From Toxoplasma gondii ME49 (lineage: Eukaryota; Apicomplexa; Conoidasida; Eucoccidiorida; Sarcocystidae), in assembly GCF_000006565.2 (NCBI RefSeq), contig NC_031474.1, positions 3,197,662 through 3,261,661 of the forward strand: DNA of 64,000 bases, in the 5' to 3' direction. This document shows positions 36,101 to 48,800 of this stretch, one piece after another. The position numbers and the translations under genes are program-made. The notes beneath the pieces were generated by a model, which was not told where the DNA came from, did no database searches, and saw only the letters and a list, made by a program, of their open reading frames with translations. The first letter of the stretch is position 1. Each line of letters begins with the position of its first letter.

Positions 36101-36720
36101 CCGAGGCCGCCATGAATCGCCTGCCTTCTGAGGTTGCTGGCCTCAACGCTTCGGATCAGTACAGAGCGAACTCCATGCCTCGAACGTACATGCGTGCATC
36201 CGCTCCTCTTTCGCCTTCTCCACTTTCGTCTGTGGACTGTGGTCCTTCCACGGACAGGCGGGTGTGTGCGACGCCATCTCGAGGTGTCTCCTCGGTCGCG
36301 CAGACTGCAGTCCTCGGTGCCTCTTCGCGACTCTCTCTGCCCTCTGTTCGCCTCCACATGAAGAATGGCCCTTTGTCTCCCTCCACCGCTTATGGCTTTG
36401 GCTCCGCGTTCTCGCCGAGCACCGTTCCGCCGGTCCCCACCTGGCTGCTGGCCGAGGCTTCTGGAGTCCGAGGCCGGAGCCGGGAGACAGGAGGACCTCT
36501 GGCATCGGGCTGCTGGAGACAGCTCACGCCGAGAGGTTCCCGCGTCTGGGTCCCAGCGCAGCGAGAAACGTCGCTCTCCCCGACTGCATGCAGCAAACCT
36601 GCAAATCTGAAAGTCGCCGCCGAGGAAGGCCCTCAGCCGTCGTGGTTCTGTGGCGCCCCTCGCAGCCCAGAAGCTCTGCGGTGGGGAGGAAGTAAAGGCA
36701 AGGACGCACAAAGGCGCTGA
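29581..36720 (+). CDS. Very large NIF/FCP1-SCP-type HAD phosphatase
   Basis: Probable protein Ser/Thr phosphatase of the NLI-interacting-factor (FCP1/SCP/Dullard) HAD family. Exon 1 is 29581-29708; exon 2 starts at 30255 (acceptor TTTCTGCAG) in matching phase and runs open to TGA at 36720, about 2197 residues if unspliced. The catalytic DxDxT is FLDIDETLVH (nucleophile D66, acid D68). Then come YYRPFLMPFLENLL and ELVAFTAALREYADPILDGIE (the motif II Thr). The closing motif is LLDNSVVSLAAQL (D411, N412) followed by LLRPFYGD. An insert of about 180 acidic/basic, low-complexity residues splits motifs II and III. Residues after about 480 are disordered, Ser/Pro/Ala rich, with no domain I recognise. 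No signal peptide or membrane span is seen. Exon 2 may hide introns (see the exon-like island at 33323-33439). Substrate unknown; RNA polymerase II tail or other phosphoproteins are family possibilities. Confidence 0.85.
30118..30153. repeat. TA microsatellite in phosphatase intron 1
   Basis: About 35 bases of alternating TA between the exons ending at 29708 and starting at 30255. Confidence 0.85.
33323..33439 (+). other. Exon-like island in a second frame of the phosphatase gene
   Basis: A 39-codon stretch preceded by a long pyrimidine tract and GCCCAG, and followed by AAG/GTGCAT. In this frame it reads as a helical, non-repetitive peptide (RLRKAPGLASISGILEAL). From its donor, the next good acceptor is CACACAG at 33871-33873, and joining there re-enters the main long frame at 33874 (VNGGTMSEAQ) in phase 0. 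This suggests that at least part of the long continuous frame between about 33000 and 33873 is intronic. The upstream donor was not fixed; CGA/GTGTCA near 33085 is one phase-0 option. Confidence 0.45.
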
Positions 36721-39700
36721 AGGCCCCAAGCGACGAGAACAAGGAGAACAGAACGAAGAAGAGCGGGAAAGGAGAAGGTCTGGAAACAGCCAGACGGAAA
36801 GCGTAGTGGAGGAAGACGCGAAGAATGACAGAAGGAAGAAGCGAAGAAAATGACAAGAGGAAGGCCAAGTGACAGGAAGAAGAGAAGAAGGAGTTTTTGT
36901 GCGAGGAAAGAGGGAGCTCAGCATCTGACAGAGGAATGTGAGGACAGGGGAGCGAGGAGAGAGAAAGTCGCTCGCGACCCATGAGGGTGTGTGAGTGCGT
37001 ATCGCGTTGTTTTTGGAGACGATGAGTCCCGTGTCTCGGATTTCGGACAATCTGGCTGTGACCATCAGGCGTCTCCGCGTCTCGTGACGCCTTCGCTCTC
37101 TTTTCTGCCCTGTCCTTTCTATTGAGGGGGGCTGTGTCTTTGCGTCCCGGCCCTCTGGACAGAGAAAAGAATGAACGTTTCTCGCGTCACCTTGAGAGGA
37201 GCCCGGGCGTCTGTGCAGACACATTCGCATGCGTTTTTTTCGCATATGTCTGTTTTTCTCTCGGCCTTTTTGCGTCGGAGAGACCCACTCGGTCATTTTT
37301 CGTGCTCGCTTCTTCACTTTCTGCATGAGAGAGGGGTGTGGGCGAGTGCGTTCGCTTCGCCTATCAAAGACAGGCGTTTTTAAGCTCCCAGGTCGATTTC
37401 GAACATTTGAGAGAAACAGGAGAAGTCGGTTGGGTCTGCACTTCCTTCGACTCTCGGGTCTCCATAATGCGTCCGACAAGCACAAAGGGAAGCGTCTCTG
37501 CCCGGAGAAGCAAAAGACGCTGCTTAGAAACGAAAGAGCTATCAGAGGACCTGAAGAATGACCGCATGATGCACTTGCACAAAGACTGAGCATGCGGTCG
37601 TCGTAGGGGTGCCCTCACTCAGATGTCCTATGCCTGAAGTCAAATTCATAACGTCTCTGCTTAGACTTGATTCTGGAGAACACCCAGAGTGGCAGCTAGC
37701 GTGGATCCCTGAGAAGACCTCGCACAACGAATTCCGTCTTGTTTTCATGATCCGTCGCGAGCCGAAGAGCGGCGCTGACTCTCTCTCTCTGAGCACTACA
37801 GAAGCGGCCTTCTCCTGCCCTGTCGGAGCCAACATTTCTTCTTTTGAGAACACAGAGACTACGGAAAGTTTGTGCGTTGGCCAGGAGAGCCAAACTCTGA
37901 GCGCGAGATTGCAACCACGGAGTTCTCTGTGTTCACGAGGCGTACACCTTTTTGTGTTTCCAGAAAGAAGAAAACTCAACTCCGAAACGCTCGACGGCGC
38001 AAGTCGTTCTGCTGCCATGTCTGTCTGTCTATCTGTCTGTCTGTGTGGCGGCTCTCAGAGATGGGGGGTCCGTTGTCGCACTCGAGCGCGTAGTCTGAGT
38101 CGCGATCAAGGACAGAGGCCTCATGAAGGCATGCAGGTTCGAAGCGAAACGAAAAGACTGCGCAGACAGTCGAAGTCGTTCACGCACTTCGCGGGCGTCT
38201 CATCAAAGTTCGATAGGAACCGAAACTACGGTGGGGCTTGGAATCGCTTTTTGGACGAGCACTCGAAAGAAAAGGAAACTGGGACGACGCTGGAGCGCAC
38301 AAACATCCAGAAAACGCCACTGGAAAAATGTTGCGTTCCAGCTGAGACCGCCACATATTTACACAGCGCGAATGGCACATTCCCCACACACTGTACTTTT
38401 GGAAACTTCCTGTTTCACATGCGAGCGGACGATTGCAGAACTACCATATTCCCTTGTTTTCATAAGTTCCAAAAAAGTCAGGAAACAGTTCGAAAATGGA
38501 GGCGCGAATCCAGCTCTGTCTCTCTCCTCTTTCGGTCCACCTCGTGGGCAAAAATGCTCTTCTTCCTCTTTCCCGCTTCGCTCCCTTCTCTGTTTCTCTC
38601 CATCCCTCCTTTGCCCCTGTCTGTTTCTCCAGGAACCTGTGCAAAGTCTACGAATCGAGAAATGCAGTTCGCCATCTGACGCAAAATCGTAAATGCGTTC
38701 CTGGAGACATGGACAGCAACCGGTTGCTGCCTGGCACAGGAGAAGGCCGACATCACTCTTTCTCTCGCAACTTTTCTCTTCTGCAGAGCAGACACAAAGT
38801 CCCCACGAGCCGCCATCGACGTCACCCTCCTCGCCAGTCCTGTGCGATGAACACCCTTTCCTTTTCTCTCGGCCCTTACTTCTCTTTCCTTCTCTTCTTC
38901 CTTCTCTTCTCCCTTCTCTTCTTCCTTCTCTTCTTCCTTCTCCTCTTCTTCCTCTTCGCTCTCTCTTTCTTCTTCCTCTCTGTCTCCCCTCGTCCTTCCT
39001 TTGCTCTCTCCTCTTCTTCCTCTCTGTCTCCCCTTTCGTTCTTCTCTCTTTCTCCTTGCTCCCTCTTCTTTTTTGCCTCGCGTCCTTCTACCTAATGCAG
39101 CCTGCTTCGACAGCAGGCATTCCCTCCTTCGCATGCAGCCACTCGAAGGCAAGACCGCGGGGTTCTCGCGCCTCGAAAAAGGAGGCGCGGCTTTGAAAAA
39201 CCGACTTGCGCTGCTCTACTCCTTCACATCAACCGCCTTCGACCTCAGACCTGATTTCCTCCCCGAGTCCGCATGCACCTGCAGGCATCTCTCAACGCGC
39301 GTCTGTCCTCAGTGGTTCCTTTGAAACGCTTTCATATTCAGCAAGTGTGGGGGAGGCACGCGTACTTGACACACGGGGGTTTGACGTCTGCATCAAACAG
39401 CTGGAATGCAGAGTACGTTTGCATGCAGAGAAGAGTCGCCGCCGCGTTCTTCTCTCGTCACGCCCTCCCTTCCCCCGCGACGTTCTCTCCGCATCCGCAA
39501 ACGCAAGAGAATCTCTCCAGTACACACCACGTTATCAAATCCGCTTCTGCTCTGTGAATACATACATATATAGATATACATATAAATACAGAGACGGACT
39601 TACTCGTATCCATACACATCAACCTATATCTGCATGCATATATATATATATATACATGTATAAAAATAGACATCCACAGATATGTGTATGTAACAACGGA

Positions 39701-39822
39701 CATAGACCGTTCGATATGCCCTTTGATCACTCCATATGCATATACATATGCACATATACATATATAGATAGATCGATAGATCGATGGATCGTTTGAGGTC
39801 TGCTGAGGAGAGAAGCGCCGCT
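36721..39822. other. Tail-to-tail spacer between phosphatase and phosphodiesterase
   Basis: Both 3' UTRs lie here. 36721-36990 is purine-rich. 38875-39065 is a pyrimidine-rich CTT/CTC tract. TA and GATA/GATC microsatellites run from about 39560 to 39790. One long frame is listed separately. Confidence 0.7.
37630..38679 (+). CDS. Unsupported ORF of 349 codons, possibly non-coding
   Basis: ATG at 37630 to TGA at 38679, encoding a protein that starts MPEVKFITSLLRLDSGEHPE. The composition is mixed rather than repetitive, which is unusual for spacer frames here, but it includes a TCTG microsatellite (Ser-Val-Cys-Leu run near 38016-38045) and a CT-rich end. No family is recognised, and it lies between two convergent genes where 3' UTRs are expected. 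Other spacer frames of 200-260 codons in this window show that long chance frames occur. Treat as doubtful. Confidence 0.15.
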   Translation: MPEVKFITSLLRLDSGEHPEWQLAWIPEKTSHNEFRLVFMIRREPKSGADSLSLSTTEAAFSCPVGANISSFENTETTESLCVGQESQTLSARLQPRSSLCSRGVHLFVFPERRKLNSETLDGASRSAAMSVCLSVCLCGGSQRWGVRCRTRARSLSRDQGQRPHEGMQVRSETKRLRRQSKSFTHFAGVSSKFDRNRNYGGAWNRFLDEHSKEKETGTTLERTNIQKTPLEKCCVPAETATYLHSANGTFPTHCTFGNFLFHMRADDCRTTIFPCFHKFQKSQETVRKWRRESSSVSLLFRSTSWAKMLFFLFPASLPSLFLSIPPLPLSVSPGTCAKSTNREMQFAI

Positions 39823-42800
39823 CTAGGCGGATGTGCCTTCAGATACTCTTCTTCCACTTTGTTGGCTGCTTCTTCGCGCTCGATTTAACTGCGTTCTGTA
39901 CACGAGACAAGTTAAGTCGAGAGTGGTGACAGTTGACGAAGCATATCTGTTTGCGATTTCTGCGGCTTTGCTTCCAGGATGCACTGCAGCTGCGCCAGAT
40001 CCATCGATCAAGTGCAGAAGTGGAGGAGCGACATCGGGTGAGGGAGCCTCGCCCAGCAGAGGCACCGGCACTGCAGCCGAAGACAACGCCTCCCAGTGAG
40101 AAGCGTTCGTCTTCATCACCGATATGCAGTACTTTCTGCAGAGACAAATGCACCAAAGGGGGAGAGACGCGTACACATGCAGCAGCGACGCGTCTCCAGG
40201 AGGAACTGGAACGTCCTTGTCCACGCAGCAAGAGTCCGAAAACACAGAAAAGGCGTCGACCTCTATCGTGAATGTGAAAAGACGAGTTTCACATGGATTC
40301 ACAGAGAGGTAATACGCAGGATGACAGGTGGAGTTGCACAGACACAAAAAACAGAAACTGAGATTCAAGAATGCAGAAACGCCTGCATCAACCGATGGAG
40401 GTGCATTGATCGATATCGAAAGAGGCAAATATAGGCAAAAACATGGAGAGACACAGATGGATCTAGAATGATACAGAGGTAAGGAGACAGACCTGCCTGC
40501 ATTTGTTGAAACCCAGATCGATAGAGACATGGAACGGTAGGATTTTCGAGTGTACACCTTTGAGAGCATCGAACGTTCCAAGTCACGTGGATGGACTGAT
40601 ATGTGCATTCGACTCAGAAGACTCTCACTCGATGTTTCCAGTGCCGTCGATCGCCATCAACTCTTCAAACAGAGGAACAGCAACGAAGCTCATGAAGCCT
40701 AGCTGAGACTTGGCAACTTCGCTGTGCTTTTCGCGGTCACACAGGGGAGACATCGGCAGATGTCGCGCGACTTCCTCGTCCCCCTGAAGAAAAAAAGTTT
40801 CGCCAGTGCAAGCAGCCAAGAAGAAGACGCGATGTCTACATCCCTTCTCCAACGCATGCGCACGTCCAACTCGAGCGTCAAGGAAAGCAGCCCATGACCA
40901 CAGAAAAAATCGAGAGAAAAAAAGAAAAACGTGGAGATGCACTGACAATCTACACCCCACCAGGATAAAGAAATAGGATTCATGCACCCATACCAGTGTA
41001 TATACATATATATATATATATATATATGTATATATGTGTGTGTATCTATCGCTACGTTTTTGTACGATTTGATTGAGACACACTAACAGATACGCAGGTA
41101 CGCGTACGAATGAATGCATCTATATATAAATATATATATGCAGAGATACATGTACATGTACATTCACACATGCACACAAGTATGCACACGCAAAAACGTA
41201 AAGATAGTCATATGTGCATGCACGCATGTATATAAGTATGTGTGTAAGGGGAGAATTGATGTACACAAGTACGAAGAATCTGAAGAGAGACATAAGAGCG
41301 CTCTTTACACAGTGAGGCAGGCACAAGTCTTTTTTTCGGAGGACCCGGGGAAGCTGCATACCTGATCGTAGAACTCCACAGAAAGTCGCTGACACCACTG
41401 AAAGTGCTGCGACCACGGAACGCTGCAGTGCGAGAGGTCGGCGCATTTCATGATGATCTTTACAGCAAACCAAAAGTCTTCTTCGCTGCTCAAGTCGAAG
41501 TCCAGCGCGTTTCTCCGGACCTACACACAACAACCAGTTGCAAGAGCCTTTCCAGCACCGAACATCCACCCAGGCCCTCTCCAATCCTAAACGGCGAAAC
41601 GCACGGGCATGCATGTCCATAAACACATACATATACACATTTGTGCATATACATATATATATATATATATATATGCATATACATATATATATATATATAT
41701 ACATATGCACCAGAGGAAAAAAGGCTCGGTGCACATGTCTACGCCCACATGTACATGTGACTCTCCAGGTCGGTATACACAGGGAGATCCAGAGACAGAG
41801 AGATACGCGTAGCACACACATGCATATATATATATATATATATGGTTATGTAGATATGTATGCATAAGGGGACAGAGAATCGCGGCTTGTATGAAGATCT
41901 CTCTATGTTGGAACAGGAAGGTTGACCCAAGGCCGGAAGTCCAGGTTCCTGCGTTGCATGCACAAAAAGTGAGGACGCCGGAAGGCTGCGACCCGCCAGA
42001 AGAAAAACTTACACGGAATCGAGAGACAGTTTCGAAGTGATTCTTCATGTCGGTGGCGAGAATTAAATCGATGATCAGCGAGCGCACCATGTGGTAGTCC
42101 TGAGAATCGCCGAGTAACAGAAAAAAACATTTGAGGGCAGGCGCAGGAGCAACGCAGGACCCAGGAAGCGAAACGTCTAATAAGTGGACGTCGACAGGAA
42201 CGCAAGCGCGTCTCGGTGGGATGCTAAAAAAACATGTCAACGAAGGCAACCTCCGGAAAGCCGTTCGTATCGAGACCCCACACACCCGCAATTCCGATCA
42301 ACAAATCGGCTCATTCTTATGCTTTACGCCACCCCAGCACAAGAAAAACAAAAACAACCCAACCAAGAGATCACATCTGCATGTAGTTAAATGCACAACC
42401 ACACAGACCGAAACCTCCGTAGACATGCTCAACCATGCACGCATCCACATCATATACATAAACATATACCTATATATATATATATATACATATATCTACA
42501 TATATATATACATATATATATATATATATTGAAGGCACAGGAGTAAATGAAAGTATATAACCACATGTGTACCTATACACACACATTCAGTTTTGTATAT
42601 ATATATATATATATCGATAGGTAGATAGATTTGTAAACTGAATACATTGACTACACAGAAAAAATGAAAGAGACCATATACATGCGTATATATATATATA
42701 TATATATATGTATCGACTTCTGAAGCAATTGGGTTTCGCGCCTCTGTCGGTGTGTGCCTGTTTCGCGTTGGGGAGACGGACTTTGGTTCTGAGGGAGAAG

Positions 42801-45800
42801 AAGATGTCGCAGTCGGGGAGTTCGAGAGTTTTGAACGTCAGGCAGGAGTGGTAGTTTTCGAGAACGCTCTTGTCGTTGTAGAGGACAGCTACGGGGTCTA
42901 GGGCGTTGATGAAAAGAGCGTTGTTCCTCCCAGGATGGCCGATATCGTGGCAGAGACCAGCGACGACGACCAAGGCCCGATCCCGGCTGCCGATCGACTG
43001 ACTCAACTCGAGGACTTCAGTCAGAGCGACCATCTTTTGTGCCACCTGAAGAGTGAGAAACGAAGCAAAAACGGTGTTTCAAAAGTTCGGTCCGGACGAA
43101 TGCGCTGCAGATACGCAGGGCAACGGGGCAGAGGGTGACCTCAGAAACGCACTGCACAGGGAAGAAAATGCACCTCACTCGACATGTGGAGACAGAGGAG
43201 AAAGAATCTGATTCTTGGAAGTTCTGCAGAAGCAGAACCTCAGAAAGAACGAGAGCAAGAGACGCGCGTAAATCTCGACTGAAAGCACGGAATGAGGCCC
43301 CCCTTAGGAGAGATGAAGCAGAGGCAGAATGCGACCAAAAAAGACTAAGGAAGATGGACAGGCAGGAGATTGGAACGGACTGAAGCACAGAGGTTCGAAG
43401 AGATGGAACGGGAGCGCTTCAGAGACACCACGCGAGGCGTCAACAGCGGCGCAGACACAGAAAAGACATGGAAGAGTGGTGATGGAGAGAGAGAGAGAAA
43501 GAGAGAGCGGCACGCGGAGGAATCAAAGGCGCGACAAAACATGAGATCGAGAGACGGGGAATACGCGTCGACAAGAGACTGAAAAAGACTGAAAAACGGC
43601 GCCGAAGACAGAACCGCTGAGAAAGAAAGATGGAGACACCCGATACGGGCATCATCATCGGCTGTGCACCACGACTGCGTCACACGAAGACCCAGACTCG
43701 GATGGGAGGGCTTCTCCCGAAGACGAGACTTGCGAACTCGAGGATTTCAAACTCCAACTGGAACAGTCGCACCCTGACTCCTCGTACCATTAAGCCGTGA
43801 ATGCAGTTGTGGTACGGCACGTGGTTGTACTGGATCTCGACTGCCGTCAGGAACCTCAGCACTACGTCTGGCGGAAGCCTCATATCTTCGCTCGTTCGGT
43901 GAAGCAACGCATATCCGACGTCGACGAGAGGTGTGGGCGACAGCTGCGCGTGACGAAGACAGTCGAAGTTCCAGTCGCGCGCGGCTTCTTCGCTCACAGG
44001 GATGCCCTAAAAAGACGAAAAGAATGCAAGTTCCCCACGCAATCTTCACCGCGTTCGACCCCGCGTTGCATGCAGATTCTGGCACAGGCGAACGCTCGCC
44101 GGCCGCAGACGGCCCTTGAGACACACGACCCCCCTGAAGAGTTGACGTCTAAAAAAAGAAAACGTCTACAGAGAAGAAAGATCCTACAAAACCTCTGTAG
44201 TTGATGCCCTCCTTGCATGCACAGGGGAGCACGATTTTCCTCGTCGATCGAGTTCGAAATCCATTGGATCTCCTTTCACAGTCCGGCGTCTGTGCACACC
44301 CGCCAGAGAGAAAAAAGAAAGTCAACCACGTCTCTCGAGAAAAGCGAGCCAATGGCTGAAAATTCAAATCTGCTGAAGTCGTTCTTCCCCTCCACTGCGA
44401 ATTCACTGAAGAAAAGAAGACAACACGAGGCAGAGCTCCGCGCCCCTCCACCCCCTCCCTTTCGTGGAAGGCGGAAGACTCCAAGGCGACGACCCTCAGC
44501 GTCTGTGTAAAAAATCAACGAAAATGCCTGCTGATGTAATCCACTCTCTCGAGGGCGCGACATGAGTCAGAGAATCGACCAGAGCGGCAAGAAGACGCGA
44601 CATTTTCACGAATTCGGAAACCGGTATGCGTCGAGACAAAGTGAGAAAACGAATCTCCCGCATGAAAGGCAAAAGAGAGCTCAAGTGTCACCCCGCGTCG
44701 AGAGCCGTCGCAAACGCGGACTCAGTCGGGAACTGCGAGAGTGAAACCTGCGAGTGAAGTCGCTGCATGCACTTACCAAAGACAGCTCGGGGGTCCGAGG
44801 GGAAGCATTCACGAGTTTAATCAAGGCCTCGTAGCGAAGTCGAGCCTGGAAGTCGGCGAGGGATTGAGGCGTCAGTCGCTGGCTCGGCGAGGAGCAAGGA
44901 GCAGAGTCGCCTCGTCGCTCACGGCCTCGGCTTTCGACTTCTCTGTGCGTCGAAGCACGCACTCGCGCCAAGGTATCGTGGAGACCTTTCGAGGTCAGTC
45001 CAGGCTTCATCTCGCCGAGAGCCTGCGTCGGGGTCTTTCGGCCGTTGTCGGGAACGGAGACCTTCTCCTCCGTCTCGCTCGCCGCGTTCTTCGGAGGCTC
45101 CGCCGAGTCGCCATCATCTGTGAGGTCCTCCGGCTCTGAGTCCCGCTCGCGGCCTTCGTCGAGGCGCGTCAACTGCCTCCCAGCCTGGCGGCGCGGGGAA
45201 GCGCGCCCCAGGTCTCCCAGGCCCTCGCCGCGGAGTCCGTCGTGCTCGGGTGTCGCTGCACCGCCGCAGGCCTCGGGGACTGCATGCAGGAAGGCGTGGA
45301 CGTGGACGCCGTCGAGCGTTCCCGTCCAGTTCGCCTGGAGAGGCCAAGCGGACGCACCTCGGCTCGACGCCCAGGAGTGTGAGCTGTCTCTGCGGACGAG
45401 GGCCAGCGCCTCGGAGCCTGCGAACGGCGTTCCGAGGTCCCCAGACTTCGCCTCGCTCGACGCATCCGAGGCCGACCAGCAGCCGTCCTCGACGCCCCGC
45501 GTGTACGCCGCGGTCGTCACACGAGTCCAGTCTGCTGGGGACGAGTTGTGGTTGTTCAAGAACGCCTGAATGATGTCGCGATGGGCGTCCGAGTCGAGGT
45601 CCCCGAACTGGACCGTGTACAAGTCGGAAGTGTGGGTGAGAATCGAGAGACATCGACTCAGCGTTTGGTGGCAGTCAATCAACAAGCTGCGGTAGCTGAC
45701 ATGCAGCTCAGACCCGACCTCGCTTTCCACCGTCTGACAACTCTCCATGCAGTGCTTCACCATGTGCACCAGCTGCTCCACCGCCGTCGAAACCTTCACC

Positions 45801-48800
45801 TTCTCTCGCTGACGCTTCAAATCCGACTCCAGGCGATCCATGCGCTTCCTCGTCGTCTGAAGCGACGCAGACGCAGACCCGCAGACAACGGGCAAACCGG
45901 TCACGCCATGCAAACCGGCGAAAGGAAAAAGACGCGAAAGCAAAGAGAAGAAAAAAGAGAAGACTAAGCAGAGAGAAGACAAAGCAGAGAGAAGAAGAGA
46001 GAGAGAAGAAGAGAGAGAAGACAGAGCAGAGAGAAGAAGAGAGAGAAGACAGAGCAGAGAGAAGAAGAGAGAAAAGACAAAGCACAGAGAAGAAGAGAGA
46101 AAAGACAGAGCAGAGAGAAGAAGAGAGAAAAGACAAAGCACAGAGAAGAAGAGAGAAAAGACAGAGCAGAGAGAAGAAGAGAGAAAAGACAGAGCAGAGA
46201 GAAGAAGAGAGAAAAGACAAAGCAGAGAGAAGAAGAGGAAAGAAGACAGAGCAGAGAGAAGAGAGAGAAGACAGAGCAGAGAGAAGAAGAGAGAAAAGAC
46301 AAAGCACAGAGAAGAAGAGAGAAAAGACAAAGAAGAGAGAAGAAGAGAGAAAAGACAAAGCAGAGAGAAGAAGAGAGAGAAGAAAAAACAGAGAGAAGAA
46401 GAGAGAGAAGACAAAGCAGAGAGGAGAAGACAGAGAAGACAGAGCAGAGAGAAGAGAGAAGAGAGAGAAGACAGGGCAGAGAGAAGAAGAGAGAGAAGAC
46501 AGAGCAGAGAGAAGAAGAGAGAGAAGACAGAGCAAAGAGAAGAAGAGAGAAAAGACAAAGCAGAGAGAAGAAGAGAGAAAAGACAGAGCAGAGAGAGGAA
46601 GAGAGAAAAGACAAAGCAGAGAGAAGAAGAGGAAAGAAGACAGAGCAGAGAGAAGAGAGAGAAGACAGAGCAGAGAGAAGAAGAGAGAAAAGACGAAGCA
46701 CAGAGAAGAAGAGAGAGAAGAAAAAACAGAGAGAAGAAGAGAGAGAAGACAAAGCAGAGAGGAGAAGACAGAGAAGACAGAGCAGAGAGAAGAGAGAAGA
46801 GAGAGAAGACAGGGCAGAGAGAAGAAGAGAGAGAAGACAGAGCAGAGAGAAGAAGAGAGAGAAGATAGAGCAAAGAGAAGAAGAGAGAAAAGACAAAGCA
46901 GAGAGAAGAAGAGAGAGAAGACAGAGCAGAGAGAAGACAAAGCAGAGAGAAGAAGAGGAAAGAAGACAAAGCAGAGAGAAGAAGAGAGAGAAGACAAAGC
47001 AGAGAGAAGAAGAGAGAGAAGACAGAGCAGAGAGAAGAAGAGAGAGAAGACAGAGCAGAGAGAAGAAGAGAGAGAAGACAGAGCAGAGAGAAGAAGAGAG
47101 AGAAGACAGAGCAGAGAGAAGACAGAGCAGAGAGAAGAAGAGAGAGAAGACGAAAGGAGGAGGAGAAGAGAAAAAGAAGAGAGATGAAGAAGACCTACCA
47201 GCCAGTTGTAGAAGGTGTGCCTTTGCTGCAGTTCTGTTGCGTGTCGGCCGATGAAAAGGAAGACCGTCAGCATGAGATACGTGAGGGCGCGAATAACGCT
47301 GGTGTCACAGACAGAGACGCCAAGAGGAAAACGATGAAGTGCATGCAAAGGAATATCTCCGGAAGCAGTGACATATTCGTCAGAGCTCTTTGAAGACGAC
47401 CCGCCTCCCAGTTTGCCGCAGCACATGAACGTCACCCTTCTTTCTTGAGGAGCAACTCTTCCTGATTAAATTGCGGCAAAATATATACGCAGGCAGCGAC
47501 ACCCGCGTTTCTGCATACGCGTACGCGCAGACCTCCACACTGCGACGACAGATACGTACGTGGACAGAGATACAGATCCCGACCTATTTTCCATGTAGAG
47601 AGACACTACATAGCAAGCTAAATATAGCTGTAGATATACAGAGAGAGACACAGATCTAGAGAGAGATAGAGAGATCTACAGAGAGATGGAGAGACAGATA
47701 CCGCTTGATAGAAATAGGTCGACAGAGAGAGATTGACGGAGCCATACAGAAAGAAATAGATTTACATGAGGAGACGCTGAGCGAGCCGACAACAGTTGAC
47801 TTCCTCCTCTGCGTTTGTGTGGCTTACACGAAAGGCACAGGGACGAAATCCGGATTTAGGGCTCCGCGGATGACAATCGACGCGGTGCTGAATCCGAAGA
47901 ACATCAAGTGGACCTGCCAAGTGCGTCGCGTTCTGAAGGAAAAGAGAAGCAGATCGTTAAGCCGTCCAAAGTGAACAAGACGAGCAAGGCCCAACAAGAA
48001 GGGAACGAAAAGAGATAAAGTTGAGGGAAAGAACCGACGCCCGCCCATATATAAATATATATATATATGCATACACATACATATAGAGGCAGATAGGCAG
48101 ATCGATATGTGCATGCATGTGTGTGTGTTTTTGCATTTGCATTCTACAAAGACCTGCATGCAGGCGGTTTTTTCTCGAATACGTCACGTCCAAACCTCTG
48201 CGTACACGTGGTCACACATGTATAAATTTTGAATGAATATACGGATACAATACGCATGTGTGTGTATCTGTTTTCACACTCGTCCTCTGTACAAATATAT
48301 ATGTATATATACTTATAGATAGACATACAGATATATAGATTTATGTATATATATATATATACGCACGAAAAGAGCAAGAGGTGTTTGATGTTGCCATGTG
48401 ATGAGTGTCGCCGTGGTTTGTCTGAAGTAAAGCATTTTACCTGGACGGATACACGACGTCCAGCTGGACGATCAGAAGCAGGCCGTAGAGATATGCGACG
48501 GCACTGGAGGCCTCGAGAGACGTTGACCACGCAGATGTTTTCTCCAGACTGATGGGCGCGTCCGCGGGATGCATCGGATATGCAGAGCCAATCACGTCTT
48601 GAACGTAGCTGTGCTCCAAAATGTACGACGCCGTCGTATTCCATATCCCCCAAATGGTGACGACCTGGCACCACCAGCGCATGCAGACGCACAGCTAAAA
48701 ACTTGAAAGGAGAGCAAGAGAGAGACCAAGCTGGAGACCCAGGGAGACCGAACGCGAGAGGTCAAGAGAAAAGAACTGGAGAGAGCAAGAGAGATACGAG

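Noticed and set aside
30192..36695. Numerous antisense and alternate frames over the phosphatase gene (up to 570 codons on the minus strand at 35875-37593)
   Set aside because: GC-rich biased sequence leaves extra frames open. Apart from the island at 33323-33439 none shows splice logic or a recognisable family.
39839..40231. Alternative end of the phosphodiesterase in other frames (for example QLQCILEAKPQKSQTDM)
   Set aside because: The join 40629 to 40135 in phase gives KYCISVMKTNASHWEAL, which matches the C-terminal helix of the family, so the other frames are shadows.
44681..47435. Minus-strand frames of 762, 575 and 310 codons rich in Leu, Ser, Phe and Cys, looking like a large membrane protein
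   Set aside because: They are translations of the pyrimidine strand of the intronic minisatellite in three frames. Only the two ends correspond to real phosphodiesterase exons.
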